Assembly: GCA_964020085.1 (NCBI GenBank)
Contig: OZ026600.1
Coordinates: 21,799,798-21,863,797 of the forward strand
Origin: Micromussa lordhowensis
Taxonomy: Eukaryota; Cnidaria; Anthozoa; Scleractinia; Lobophylliidae
Direction of reading: 5' to 3'
Length of the DNA: 64,000 nt
Under the pieces are notes generated by a model. That model did no database searches, had not been told where the DNA came from, and saw only the letters and a program-made list of their open reading frames with translations. Within the stretch, counting starts at the first letter, position 1. Each line of letters begins with the position of its first letter. The position numbers and the translations under genes were made by a program. Positions 1 through 11,900 of this stretch are shown one piece after another.

Positions 1-247
1 TGCAGTGGTGGATCAGATTATGCTAATGAGGGGTTGGTTGATCATCTGTTAGCTCTTCACAACTCGGCTGTTTTGCGGGCACAATTATCATTTGACATCT
101 CTAGGACAACACAAGTCCTACGTTAAAATTGAAACTGTCAGCTTAAATAACTCAAATTAAATGGTTCTTTAAACTTCTAGTTAATTTGTTGATAAGGGAA
201 AGTGTCAATGGCAACTTGTATCTGTTAGTTCAAACAAAGATTAATTT

Positions 248-332
248 AGCCTGCGAAAACAGCTGTCTTCATCCCTCCCCACCCGAGTGGCGTTTCGTGA
301 GCAGAGAAGGCCGACTGTTTTTGCAGGCTAAG
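248..332. repeat. short inverted-repeat element (MITE-like), about 85 bp
   Basis: The left end reads TTAGCCTGCGAAAACAG and the right end CTGTTTTTGCAGGCTAA, which are near-perfect inverted repeats around a GC-richer core. It has no coding potential. The small size and paired ends suggest a non-autonomous DNA element, but no target-site duplication was established. The flanking stretches (1-247 and 333-762) show no gene that I can support. Confidence 0.5.
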
Positions 333-762
333 ATTGTGTGTTAAATTTCTGGTTCATTTGTGGGTCAGGGAAAGTGTTGATCTCAATTGCCTGAGTGCAA
401 ATCAAGCAACAGTGATGTACATACTGCAAAGGAGACAACAAAAGGGTGATTTAAAGGTTGGCTTTTACCTTTCAACATTGTATCACAGTAACTACGTTGG
501 CAGACAGTTTTTAAATAACATTTCTGCTGATGGAGAATTGAAAAAAAACATTATTTTCAGTTGAAGAAACTTTGGTTATTGCTTATTGTATTCACTGCGA
601 AATTTGAAACAAGTTTGGTCATAGTCCACTTTGATTACAGCTGTATGCTTTAAAATTTGTCTCGAAAGGAAAGTGTTGTGTTTTCCACAAGGCTGAGCAA
701 GACATGACCGAGGTTACTTTTAATTAGTCTAAGAACTAGTTCAGATGTGCATCAGAAATTTA

Positions 763-1278
763 AGGTGACTCGAAACAGTTTCCAGTACTTTCCAAGACTT
801 AATTTTAACTTTAGGCGCGTATAACTCTAAAACAAACTCAGTGACCCCCATTTTTTTATTATTGAATTATCATCAGCATGATAAGATGCAACTTTTTGTA
901 AATTTTACAAAAATTCTATGGAGGGGGGTTCAGAGCCACCTTGAATTTTCGAAAATTTAAGGTGGCTCTGAACCCCCTCCATAGAATTGTTTTTTAACTT
1001 TGCAAAAAGGTGCATCTTATCATGTTAATTACAATTTGATAATAAAAAATGGGGGTCACCAAGCTCGTTTTTGAGTTACAAGTGCTTTAAGCTAATATTA
1101 ATGGCGTATTTAGCAGGTCATATTGTTGCTATGGTAACCTATTGTGCCACAAAATTGACAGCAACTTGTTCACCAATGATTGGGCAGTTTTTTGATACCA
1201 TGATTTTGGTATCAACCAATATAGAGTGGTCATAATGACCCATCAAACTCAAAGTCTTGGAAACTGTTTCGAGCCACC
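763..1278. mobile_element. TIR element with a large central palindrome
   Basis: The outer terminal inverted repeats are GGTGACTCGAAACAGTTTCC at 763 and GGAAACTGTTTCGAGCCACC ending near 1278. Inside, about 825-955 and 956-1075 form a second, nearly perfect palindrome of roughly 120-bp arms that meet around 950-960 (GGTGGCTCTGAACCCCCTCC on one arm). No ORF fits a transposase, so this looks like a non-autonomous fold-back DNA element. No target-site duplication is obvious. Confidence 0.6.
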
Positions 1279-1778
1279 ACTGTTTTTCCAGTCTGTTGTT
1301 TCGCACATCTGAAAATCTCTCTGGGTCTGCAGGCTAAGAGACTGTTTAGGCTAAATAGGATGCCTTGAGTCAGTAACTCACACCTGAGTTGGGTTTTCCA
1401 CTGAACTCTGACCAACTAAAGACATTAGGTTCAGATTGTGGTCTCAGTGCTGTCACAACTGTGTTTAAATGATCAGCCTATTTACAATACTGTGGCTTGT
1501 GTTGGATTCACAAGTTAAAAAAATGCCTGATATGGCTAAGTATTTTCGGATGTGATATAAACAAACGAAGAAGCAAAGACTTTGAAAAACATTTAACTAT
1601 AAAAAATTGCGATAAAATACTTCTAAACATGATAAAAAGTTAAAAAGTTTAAAAACGACGTTTCGATGTACATTACATCATTATCAAGTGAAATAAAAAT
1701 GAAAGCTAATTACTATAAATACAAAAATGGACAATAGATAATTAACATAGTAGCATAGAAGAATGCTAAAACAGAAAC

Positions 1779-2222
1779 TTAAACAAAAAGTTTCGCACGT
1801 ATAGAGTCCGCTTGCGTATTTAAGCAAGGCTTAATTTTCTTGATGAACAGCATTTCAAAAATTAAACAATCAAATTTGCTCTGGCACTTACGTAAGATCT
1901 TAAAATGGCCCTCATTCAATAAGTGTTTATTCCCGTGAACTTCAAGAAAATGCTTGCCAATAGCCGAGTTCTTGTGTTCAGCAACGCGTTGAAAAAGGTG
2001 TCTGGCTGTGTAGCCGACATAATCTGCATCGCACAGATCACATGAAAAATGGTAAACAACGCATTGCTGATTTACAATCGACGGCTTAACTTCCCTAGGC
2101 TTAAGATCATTCTCCAATTTCCTGCTCACAAAAACTGGCTCTAATGTGGGGCGAATCTTATTACTTAGATCGTGAAATTGCCTGCGAACCGCATTGGCAG
2201 CTACTTGATCCGTAAAAGGAAG
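1779..2222 (-). pseudogene. C-terminal fragment of a Penelope-like protein (GIY-YIG endonuclease)
   Basis: Reading the minus strand from about 2222 gives a continuous frame with VVYHFSCDLCDADYVGYT, then R.L.QRVAEHKNS and a C-terminal stretch ending at the stop near 1779. The pattern VVY..C..C...YVG.T.R.L..R..EH is that of the GIY-YIG nuclease joined to reverse transcriptase in Penelope-like elements. About 145 residues remain. There is no start codon and no upstream reverse transcriptase, so it is a 5'-truncated remnant. The frame continues beyond 2222 only into antisense sequence of the opposed copy. Confidence 0.75.
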
Positions 2223-2483
2223 AATCTGTGCGATGCAGATTATGTCGGCTACACAGCCAGACACCTTTTTCAACGCGTTGCTGAACACAAGAACTCGGCT
2301 ATTGGCAAGCATTTTCTTGAAGTTCACGGGAATAAACACTTATTGAATGAGGGCCATTTTAAGATCTTACGTAAGTGCCAGAGCAAATTTGATTGTTTAA
2401 TGTTTGAAATGCTGTTCATCAAGAAAATTAAGCCTTGCTTAAATACGCAAGCGGACTCTATACGTGCAAAACTTTTTGTTTAA
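2223..2483 (+). pseudogene. second, opposed copy of the Penelope-like GIY-YIG domain
   Basis: The plus strand from 2223 encodes the same residues as the opposing copy from CDADYVGYTARHLF to the same C-terminus, with a change near the end (LMFEML here, LIFEML there). It begins just after the VVY part of the motif, so it lacks the first strand of the nuclease fold and cannot be functional. The near identity of the two copies suggests that they arose in one event or by recent conversion. Confidence 0.7.
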
Positions 2484-2956
2484 GTTTCTGTTTTAGCATT
2501 CTTCTATGCTACTATGTTAATTATCTATTGTCCATTTTTGTATTTATAGTAATTAGCTTTCATTTTTATTTCACTTGATAATGATGTAATGTACATCGAA
2601 ACGTCGTTTTTAAACTTTTTAACTTTTTTATCATGTTTAGAAGTATTTTATCGCAATTTTTTATAGTTACATATAAACAAAGTACAACAAAACAATTGAA
2701 ACAAACAAAAGAATGTAATGAGGATGAAATGAGCTCATTCCGTACTCATCTGTATGTTGAAAAGGAGTTATTAAACACTTCTTGAAAACTAACCTTTACG
2801 CAATTTTAATAACGGTTACAAGTTTGACTTATCCAAACAACCAAACAACAGCTAAAACATTTCTACACTTTGCCTTCTATGAAAGACTTTCAAGATAAAA
2901 TAGAAACATCACAACAAAGGGATCCTTAGGTCTAAACTTAGTCTATGCCCTTCTTT

Positions 2957-5900
2957 CTAATCTTCTCCATCACCAATCTCATCTATAACCTCAAAGCCCT
3001 CCATCAAGTTCATATCATCATTGTTGGCATCCTCTTCTACTTTTTCTTTTTTAACTTTAACTTTTCCTGGTCCTGCAGCACTTCTTGCGCTCCTCCTTGA
3101 TCCTCTGCCTCTCCCCCTTCCCCGAGCTGCACCTCCCCTGCCAGCTCCTCCCCTACTTTGATTCTTCCTCCCTCGTCTGCCACTACTAGTCGGGGTGTTT
3201 TCTTTAGGAGGTGTAGCTTCTATCTCTTCTTGTGAACTGCTTGGTGTCACTGGTTCTTGAGGTTCTTCTTTCACATTGTCTTCACTGGTGCCAAGTATGG
3301 GGGTGATGGAGAGTGGTATCTTTGGCTCCTCTGGTGTCTCTGGCTCTTCGCTCTTCAGAGGTTCGTCAACGGTCAGTGGAATGAAATCTTCTGTCTCCTG
3401 TGAAAGAGCATTATTGAAATAAGCATCAGTGTCTTCATTTTTGACCAAAAATGATCTTCATTTTTGACCAAAAATGATCAGGAGGTTATAACAGATAATG
3501 AAAACATTGTTTTTGACAACTAGGGGTTGGTATTTTCTTTTGATTAAAAACAAATGTAACTTGTTGGTAGCTTGTAGCCTGTACCCAATCAACTTGACGC
3601 TTGACTCAGTCACACTGTCGTTGAGCATCAAACTGAATGATGACAGTGCTTTCAATAAGATTTGAAGTAGGTGGCTACCTTGGAACAGCACCCGCCGGAG
3701 TAATATGAGAAGCCCACGAGAATTTCTCTCTGGAGAATTTTTAAAAGTTAAATATACCCGCCGACTTTCAACAGAATACCCGCCGGAGCTTCGGCAGGTG
3801 CCAGGTCCTATTGAAAGCACTGTGATGAATGACTGTCACAATTTTGCTTGTTTACTTGCCATACAATTTGCTCTTTTTAGCTTTACATTCTGGTTACTGC
3901 TGCAAGTTGCAAAAATCCTCAAGAAAATAATTTTTGACAAGCAGCACTTCTTCTTGCACTTACATCAAGTTGTGGTGCCATTATCGACAGTGACAGATCA
4001 TTTCCTGAAGATTCTTCAATGCCAGCCTGCTCTGCATGATCAGTCAAAAGGTCTTCTTCCTCCTCTGGTGTCATGGTTGTCTCTCGTTGTTCATCACCAC
4101 TCTCTGTCACTAGGGAGTCATCATTCATGTGTTCCATATTTTCCATGCTTACATCTAACTCAGCTACTTCACAGGTCATCTGGGCTGCCTCATCAGTGCC
4201 TTGTGGTGCTACCACAAACTTTGTTATCTGTACCTATAAAACAATGTTTGGAGTTAAGACTTTAATGAGGTGACAAACCTGTAATAATTCAAGCAAGCTT
4301 ACAACTTAATAATTAAAATACATACAACAATGTATATGGAGTCCATGTCTTATTATTATTAGCTGGAAAGTCATCAGTCAGGCAGGTAACATAAGCAAAC
4401 CCAAAAAACTGAAGTAAAAATGAAAAGTAACACAGAACAAAGCACAGCTTTTGCTGGTCTACAAAAAATGGTTGTGAGAAGATGGGCAGATTTAGGAGGA
4501 TGAAATGGATGGCTTGCTCACATCCTTCCCATGCTCGATTTGCAAGTGCTGAATTTTTAGCTGACTACTTTAAAATCCATGGAGAACACTGAACATAAGT
4601 GGTTCTAACATTAACTTCAGCTGAGAAAATCTTCAAGTGCGATGATTTCAAAGGCAGCAATCAAAAAGCAGGTTTATCGCAAAGTTTTTAATTAGGATTC
4701 TTAATTTGTTGGATTAGGAAGCTGATTTTGCCATCTTTACTAAAATGTATTGAGATCATAAAATAGATGGTTATTTCGGCTGGCAGCGAGCTATTATTGA
4801 CAACCCTGAAAAATACTTTTACACAGTTTAACAAAAGGCACAGTAAAAATGACCTAACGGGAATCTGGGACTCTTTCATAAAATCAACAAAGAAAGTAAC
4901 AATCAAAGAAAACTGCACACCTCTGTTGGCTCCTCAGTTTGCGAGTCATTACAATGACTTTTCTTTTTTGAAGCTGATGTTTTTATGTCTTTGTCAAGTA
5001 CTTCATACAACACCACCTCCTCGCCTTCTTTTGGCTCCAACACTGCCTCTAACTCTTTATTCCGTGTTAACTGATGTTCTTCATACTGTGGGTGCTCCTG
5101 GACATATGTCTTGAACAATAAAATGGTCAAAAACAACACATTAGTATTAGAAAGGTATATTGGGTAAGCACACTGAGGTCTGGATTGAAAAGTACCCCTA
5201 CCCCCTCCCCTGGGGGTACTCCCCAAAGTTTTTGGTGAGGGTGTTCGTCACAAAGCCTCAAGACCAAAATCTGTGATTTTCCATACCCTGTTTCAGACCT
5301 GAGCCAACAATCGATACTCCAAATTAGTACACAGCTGTATATATGACCACAGCTGACCACAAATGGCACCATTTGCATAAAGTTTGCCAATGTTGATGTG
5401 GAAAAATAGTTTACAGTGCCAAGCCAGAGTGAAAAACATAACTTATTTCAGGCCAAAAAAGTCTATACCTTTTTTAGATGAAATCGCTCAAAAACCATAC
5501 CTTTTAGGACCGCACATGCCTATATAGCCCATATATGGGAGTTTCCCCCCATGCTTTGGCCAGCGTATAACTGGGTACCATAGATTTATTACTGAGGGAG
5601 TAACCCTGGGATGGACTAACAACCCATTCTAGGGAAAGAAATACTCCTAGTCTCTTAGTGGTATAGCAAACTAGGGTAAGCTTCAGCAAGTTCTCTCTGT
5701 TTGATAAACAAAGAGGATGCTGGCTCATTCTCCATTGTATTGACTGAAGTATTGATCTGTTCGCCTTTGCAGTCTCTGTAGCAGCTACTGACCTTTACAA
5801 GTTTATGACTTTCTCTAGGAGTTCAAACAAAGCCAAAGCCACTACACACAACAGCTGTAAGTGCAGTACATCTTAATTCAAACTCAGATATACCTGATAA

Positions 5901-8900
5901 TTCCTCTGATGTTTTTTGCCTTTGATATGGCTTATCACATCATTTCCACACCGTATAAATGTCTTGCAAAGGCGGCAGTTAAATCCTGACACTGCTTTGA
6001 CAAATTCACAACCTGATAAGAAATGAGAGCATTGCTGTTCAAACAATTTAAACAAATCTGCTACCTTTACAAGAGACAGAAATAACACCACTTTGTAGAG
6101 GCAGACAAGTATGGCATATTGACTGGCATGTGAATTGCAAGGTACTGAAAGCATGCAAAGTACTGTTACTAAGAAAGTCATGACCATGACAATGTTTGAG
6201 TATCTGATTTTAATTGCCATAGATTGTCACATTTTATTTCTCCGTTTTCTCCTTAGTTTTAGTTGATAGAGAGGATATGTAAAACTCTCAAGACAAGGTT
6301 TTACCTCATTTCCAAATACCTTGAAGTACATCAACGATACTCCTCTACAGATCATATTCTTCTCACTTTTCTTGTGTTTGGAATGTGGTGAAACACGGTC
6401 TCTAGTGTTTGATATACATGTACTAATCAAAAGCAATCTATCAGATAGCATTTTACCTAACATGTCCCTTCCACTCGTAAAACCATCAATCCTGACTCGT
6501 GCCTGCGTGACTGATGATATAGTGATGATATTTCCATCTTTCATAGCTGTCTTTCTTGTATCACAAGTGTACTTGACAAAGTCTAGATTTGTTTCAGCAT
6601 CTGGTGACTGCACAGTAGCTGGGCTCAACACATCTGCATCACTGGCCTTCTCTCTTTCATCGGATTCAGCACTAGTTCCTGCATCCTCCGTCTCTGACTT
6701 CTCTGCAGGTGTACTTCCCTGGAAGAACAGCAAAAGTGTGAAAACACATAATTTTTTTTATTCCTGCATGCATGTAAAATTTGATACCTATTGTACTAAA
6801 ACTAAAAAAAAATTAAAACAAAAGTAGGGCTAACTTTAACCCCAGAAGGAAGACAAAGGATAGGAAGGCCTATGGAAACTTGGAGATAAACTGTGGAGAA
6901 GGAAAGGGGGAGTTTGGATTCAAAGGCTGGCTGGGTGCTGGTGCATGTGCTTAGAATGGAGACGCTTGGCGGCCCTATTTCCCTTGTAGGGAAAGGGACA
7001 TGATGATGACTGTATTACAAGATAATTTGGTTTTATCAACTGGGTTGATAATGTGAATTGGCCACCGTAAAGAGATTCGGAAGCTGACGTTTCGAGCATT
7101 AGCCCTTCGTTGGATGGGACATCAGCTTCCGAATCTTTTTACGGTGGCCAATTCACATTATCAACCCAGTTGATGAAACATAATTATCTTGTAATACTCC
7201 CCCACTATGGAAAATACCTTCACTATGGAAAATACCAAGTATCGCAGGTATTGGTAACAAAAGAATATTATAGACTCCGGTGTTTAAGGCGGGGGTAAAC
7301 GTGAAGGCTGTTTTGAGGTCGCTTAACACGGCCTTTCTGCCAATATCTCGGTCACGTTTCAAGCAACACTAAATCTCTCTGCTTATCTCATTAACCACTG
7401 TTTGGCGGTTTTGTGTAAATTTTTGTGTAATTTTTGGGTAATTTTTGGGCATTTTGGGAAAGAGATTTTTTTCTCAAAGGATAGGTTAAATTGAGGAAAA
7501 TATGAAATGTTGAAGATTTGATGGATTTGGAAAATTGAAATTTGAAGTGAAGAATTAGTAGACGGATACCAAACAGTCCCCTAGCAACCTGGGGCTCTCT
7601 TTTGCGGGGGTCAACTGTCTGGTAGTGTTTCCAACCCATCTTAATCCTAACAATTTCCTTTTTTATATCACTTCAAATTTCACGCCTATTCATGTTAACC
7701 CCCGCCTTAAACACGGAGCGAGCCTATAAATGGAGGCTGAGCGGCTCAGCCCGTCCATCACAAATTGGAATACTCTGCTTTGATTGGCTTATTCTCCCAG
7801 GTGTGTCGTACTCCCGCGAAATTTGCATGAAGTAATATTTCAGGCGACCGCACAAGGGAAGGTTTTTCGTTTGTTTGCTTTCTTTGTAAAAAGGTCAGCG
7901 AAAACAAAAAGAATGGCATCTACAGATGAAGAATTTAGACAGGTATCGTACTTTATATACATGCATTTTAACTTCTTAATTTTGTTGTTTCACTTGTGAA
8001 AGCATATCGATTGTTTTCGAGTTGTTTACTCAACGTAAATGCCGTGTTTTAGCCGACAAAGTGCAAACCGCTGACCTTTTATAGGCTCGCTCCGTGTTTA
8101 AAAGAGAATCTTAGGGAAGGGAATTTTTATTCAACTCAATGAAGCAATCAAAAACTAATTATCTCTTTATCACCTACTACCATATCATACCTGAGTAAAA
8201 TTCTTAAACTCGTTTTGATCAAACTCTTTTCCCTGATTTTCCAAAACAGTCCTGGCATGTCTTTTACCAAAGAGATGTTTGTGAAAACTCTGTGTACAAG
8301 AAAAAAATAATGCATGTAACAAGTCTTCACTTAGAAGTGCAGTACATCTGTTAGGTAAGAAAAACAATTTTACCCTAAAAATGCAAGGGTGGGTGCTAAA
8401 GTAATACTAGGTAGGCACATTTCCATAGGTATAGTTATTATAGGAAAACCCTTACCATTGGTAAGTTACAGATGATTTTGCATTCTTGACAAATGTACTT
8501 GGACCTTTTCCTGTCAAAAAGAGAGATCATCAAAGAATCGACATCTTCTCCAATAAAATTGACAGATTTTGGAAGATCTGGTTGGCTGTTTTCTTCTAAA
8601 GGTGTTCTGTCAACATCCTCTTGATCTTGTTTGTCATCGTCTTGAGATGCATCTTGCTCCTCTATGTCCTCATCTGCTAAAAGGTATCATCAAGCACATA
8701 ATTAAAACAGAAAAAGAAACCAATATGGAAAACAAAAGTATTAACACACATCACCCGTTGCATTTCTCGTTGAACCTCCACTAACGGTTACCTATATGCA
8801 ATGACCACCTCACCATAATGGCAATGGCCACTGAAGTGTGTCCCAGCTGCCAAAACAGCATCCAAGTAGAAAAAAGTGCTGCAGAGCTTACCTTCTTTAT

Positions 8901-11900
8901 CCACTTCCTCTTCCTCCTGAATCTCTTCCTCTGCATCTTCATCCTTTGTGGTTTCCTTTACATCAGGTGTTACAGCCTTCTTGGCCTGCTGACTCTGTGC
9001 TCCCCCTCCACCTTGCTTACCTCTGTTCTGCTGGTTTTGTCCAAACCTGTTGTTACCTTGTTGGCCACGGTTGCGATCAAATCTCTCTCTTTTGTTTCCA
9101 TAGTTACCTCCCCCGCCCCACCCATCGTTCCTCCTTTTACGAGTTTGCCGCTGCATGTCTCTTCCACCACTCCTTGGTATCAGAGGTGTTGGGAGTAGTC
9201 CTCCTAGAGGGGATGGCATGACCTGTTTAGCCCGTGCTTGAGCCTGCACTTGAGCTTGAGCATTTGCATTAGCCTGTGCCTGCATGGCTGCTAGTAAGGA
9301 CTGTGTCTGTACCATTGCCATGAGCTGCTGTTGCTGTTGGGCTAGCTGCGCTGTCAAACCAGACCCCAGGCCACTTCCTCCTGACACACCCAATCCTGTA
9401 TAACGCATAATGCAAAGTTAGCTTCTCAGTGAAAACATAACAAAAAGAATGAAAAAGCAAACAAAGAGTGTGTGAGAGCAAGAAATTAATTCAGTGAAAG
9501 ACAAACCTGAAGGTCAGAAGAACAAGGAAAATATAGAAACAACAACAGCACTTAATTCATTATTAGTACTGAGTAGTGTTACTCTACCAAGAAGAATTTG
9601 AACTCAACACCTGGATGTTACTTACTCAGCAGTCGAATATTTTCTTGAAGAAACAAAATTTAAATCCTACACTACACCTGTTTAACTTGTACTCTGCTTT
9701 CAAGACCTGTACTTATAAAAATCACAATGAAGTTTAACAAATTGACAACAAGTACGCCTTGAATGCTGTCCTTTAGTAGCATATTTGAGTGTTTCTTTCG
9801 AGCGAGGCAGTAAACTACTGTTCATAGGTAAGTCAATGTCCTAAGCTCTAGCCAATCCAGGGCATTATCAGAGATAGAAAGTACTCCGCTATACAATTAT
9901 ACATTATTCGTAGGGTAGGTAATGAGGTGTGATGTAACGACAAACAATGTCGATTAAAAAATGTGACACAGTTAGGACGTATGAGATATGTGTAGGGTAC
10001 CCATGGGAATAATGTGTGACAAAAGGCAAAACAGAAATAAAATTAAAACTAAAGGAAAAGTTCCGAGTTCAGTGAACAGTAGAGTGAAAAGTACAAACCA
10101 ACCCTCACTTCCCAGGAAGAATGCAGTGAACCCACACAGGCCTGTGCGAGCCATGGTTGACTATAAGGTGTTAAAAGCAATCTTGAACAGCTACTGTTTT
10201 AGCCTTTAATTTCTCTGTGACTGAATGAACTCCAATGCAACCAATTGGACGCAAAACAAGAAACGAGGCGCATTTTTTCAATGTTTGGTTTCAGTTGTGT
10301 GTATCTGCTTTGCATTCTGCTTTTGCGACACGTGATTAATAATCCTCCTGCATCCAGTAACATCATGTAAAAAGCCTTGTGATCAAATAAGAACTTACAA
10401 TATTTATACGATACTACATGAAAAAGGCTACAAGCTGTATTTATAGGCATGCAACAGAGACTGCTATAAATCTGTGTGACCTTTAAATCATAACCCAGCA
10501 TGAAAGAATTGTAGAAACCAGATTTTCGTCAGGGTCAAGAAAATGCCAGGTTCTATTTTTTCCAAGCTTCCATGATCTTTTTGCTCTCGCCTGGGAATAC
10601 TGGGGGTACTGGGAAACAAACTTCCTCTTTTCTTCTGGGCAGCCAGTCATTAAGAACTTAATGAAAAATATTAATATTGTGCAAATTTCACAAACAGTTT
10701 ACTCAAAGTTTAGATTGTTTTGTCAGGTCATGACACTGGATATTCCAAAGAATACTCTTGCAACAAAGTGTCTCCATCACGTCAAAGTTAAAGTGGATGC
10801 TTTGTCCAAATGTGGTTTGATAGCTAATACTACAGAACTGTGGAGAGCCTTTGGCCTGAACATCTTTGGCATTCCTTTGGATTGAAGAGCTGTTACAGAA
10901 TCATTTAAATTTACAGTGCTCTAGGCACATTGATGGTTAGTTCCATTTAAAGCTATCACAACATTCCTTGTTTGATTATTCTCTTGGCATTTTAAACATT
11001 GAGGATTTTCTAGCAGCCAGCAGTTATTACTGCATATGTCCATTTTTTGTTGTGATCACAAGACTTTGTTACACTGAGTTAATGGACTTTATTACCAGAA
11101 AATCCAAGTTTTCAAACCAAACATATATATACCAGTACACAAACATGTTAATACTGGACTATGAACTTTACAAGACGAAGTGTCACTGGGGATGTACCAT
11201 TTGTAGTGTTAACACCACAGAAACAAAGTGGAAATGCCCACTGTGGTTCACTGAGAGAAAAGAGGCGACCATTGTGTACTTCTTTGGTTTCAAGTTTATC
11301 CTCAAAGCAACTACTTGGACTTGTTCCTGTATGTTGGCAAAACAAAGCCCAAGCTGGTTGCTCACCGACATGCTCTGTCAATGCATGTCAGAGTGTAATA
11401 AATTCAAGGGCTTATGTTTCCAATAACAGTTTGCCGTGTAACTTTACAAGGAGATAAAGAATCCAGGGTAAGTTTTGTAAAAGGTAACGGGATTTCCAGA
11501 GCTCGGATAAGTAACCAAATTGTATGCAACATCACATAACTGCCAAAAATTGCAAAATTAATGGCAAGTGTGGCATCTGCTGGGAGAAATTCATGTGTAT
11601 TGTACATGACATGATGCAAACTGCTGTAAGGAGGCCAGTATCCAATCTCAACTTGCTATATAACTTGGCAGCTACACAGAGGAAACTTTAATCCCTTCAT
11701 CTCCACCGGTTAAATTTCTCCTTCTAGAATGTGTACACTCAAATTCATGAGTGCTTTATAAATGATCTTATGACCAGACACAGTTGAGAAAAATGTGATT
11801 GCAGATGTAAATAATAATAGGAAATGTTCATCAAAAGTTTGAAAGACTTAATACATTCCAGTGTTGAGTTCAAATTCTTCAATGCAGAGGGGTACTGTAA

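Larger units (their letters stand above)
1594..2669. mobile_element. palindromic pair of truncated Penelope-like element 3' ends
   Basis: Two copies of the same 3' end face each other: a minus-strand copy (about 1594-2222) and a plus-strand copy (about 2223-2669). Arms of about 447 bp are separated by about 180 bp that belong only to the longer minus copy. Both copies encode the C-terminal endonuclease domain of a Penelope-like retroelement, followed by a 3' tail carrying a hairpin of the form GATGTA-ATG-TACATC-GAAAC. No reverse transcriptase is present, so both copies are 5'-truncated. Opposed or partial tandem copies are known for Penelope-like elements; this arrangement is read directly from the sequence. 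Confidence 0.75.

Noticed and set aside
3705..4265. 186-residue plus-strand ORF
   Set aside because: Antisense to the exon at 3,964-4,227 of the zinc-finger gene; Leu/Ser/His-rich composition typical of a shadow frame.
11161..11457. 98-residue plus-strand ORF that begins and ends with NFTRR
   Set aside because: It lies antisense in an intron of the zinc-finger gene, overlaps other ORFs of similar length and has no family resemblance; the repeated word is probably chance.
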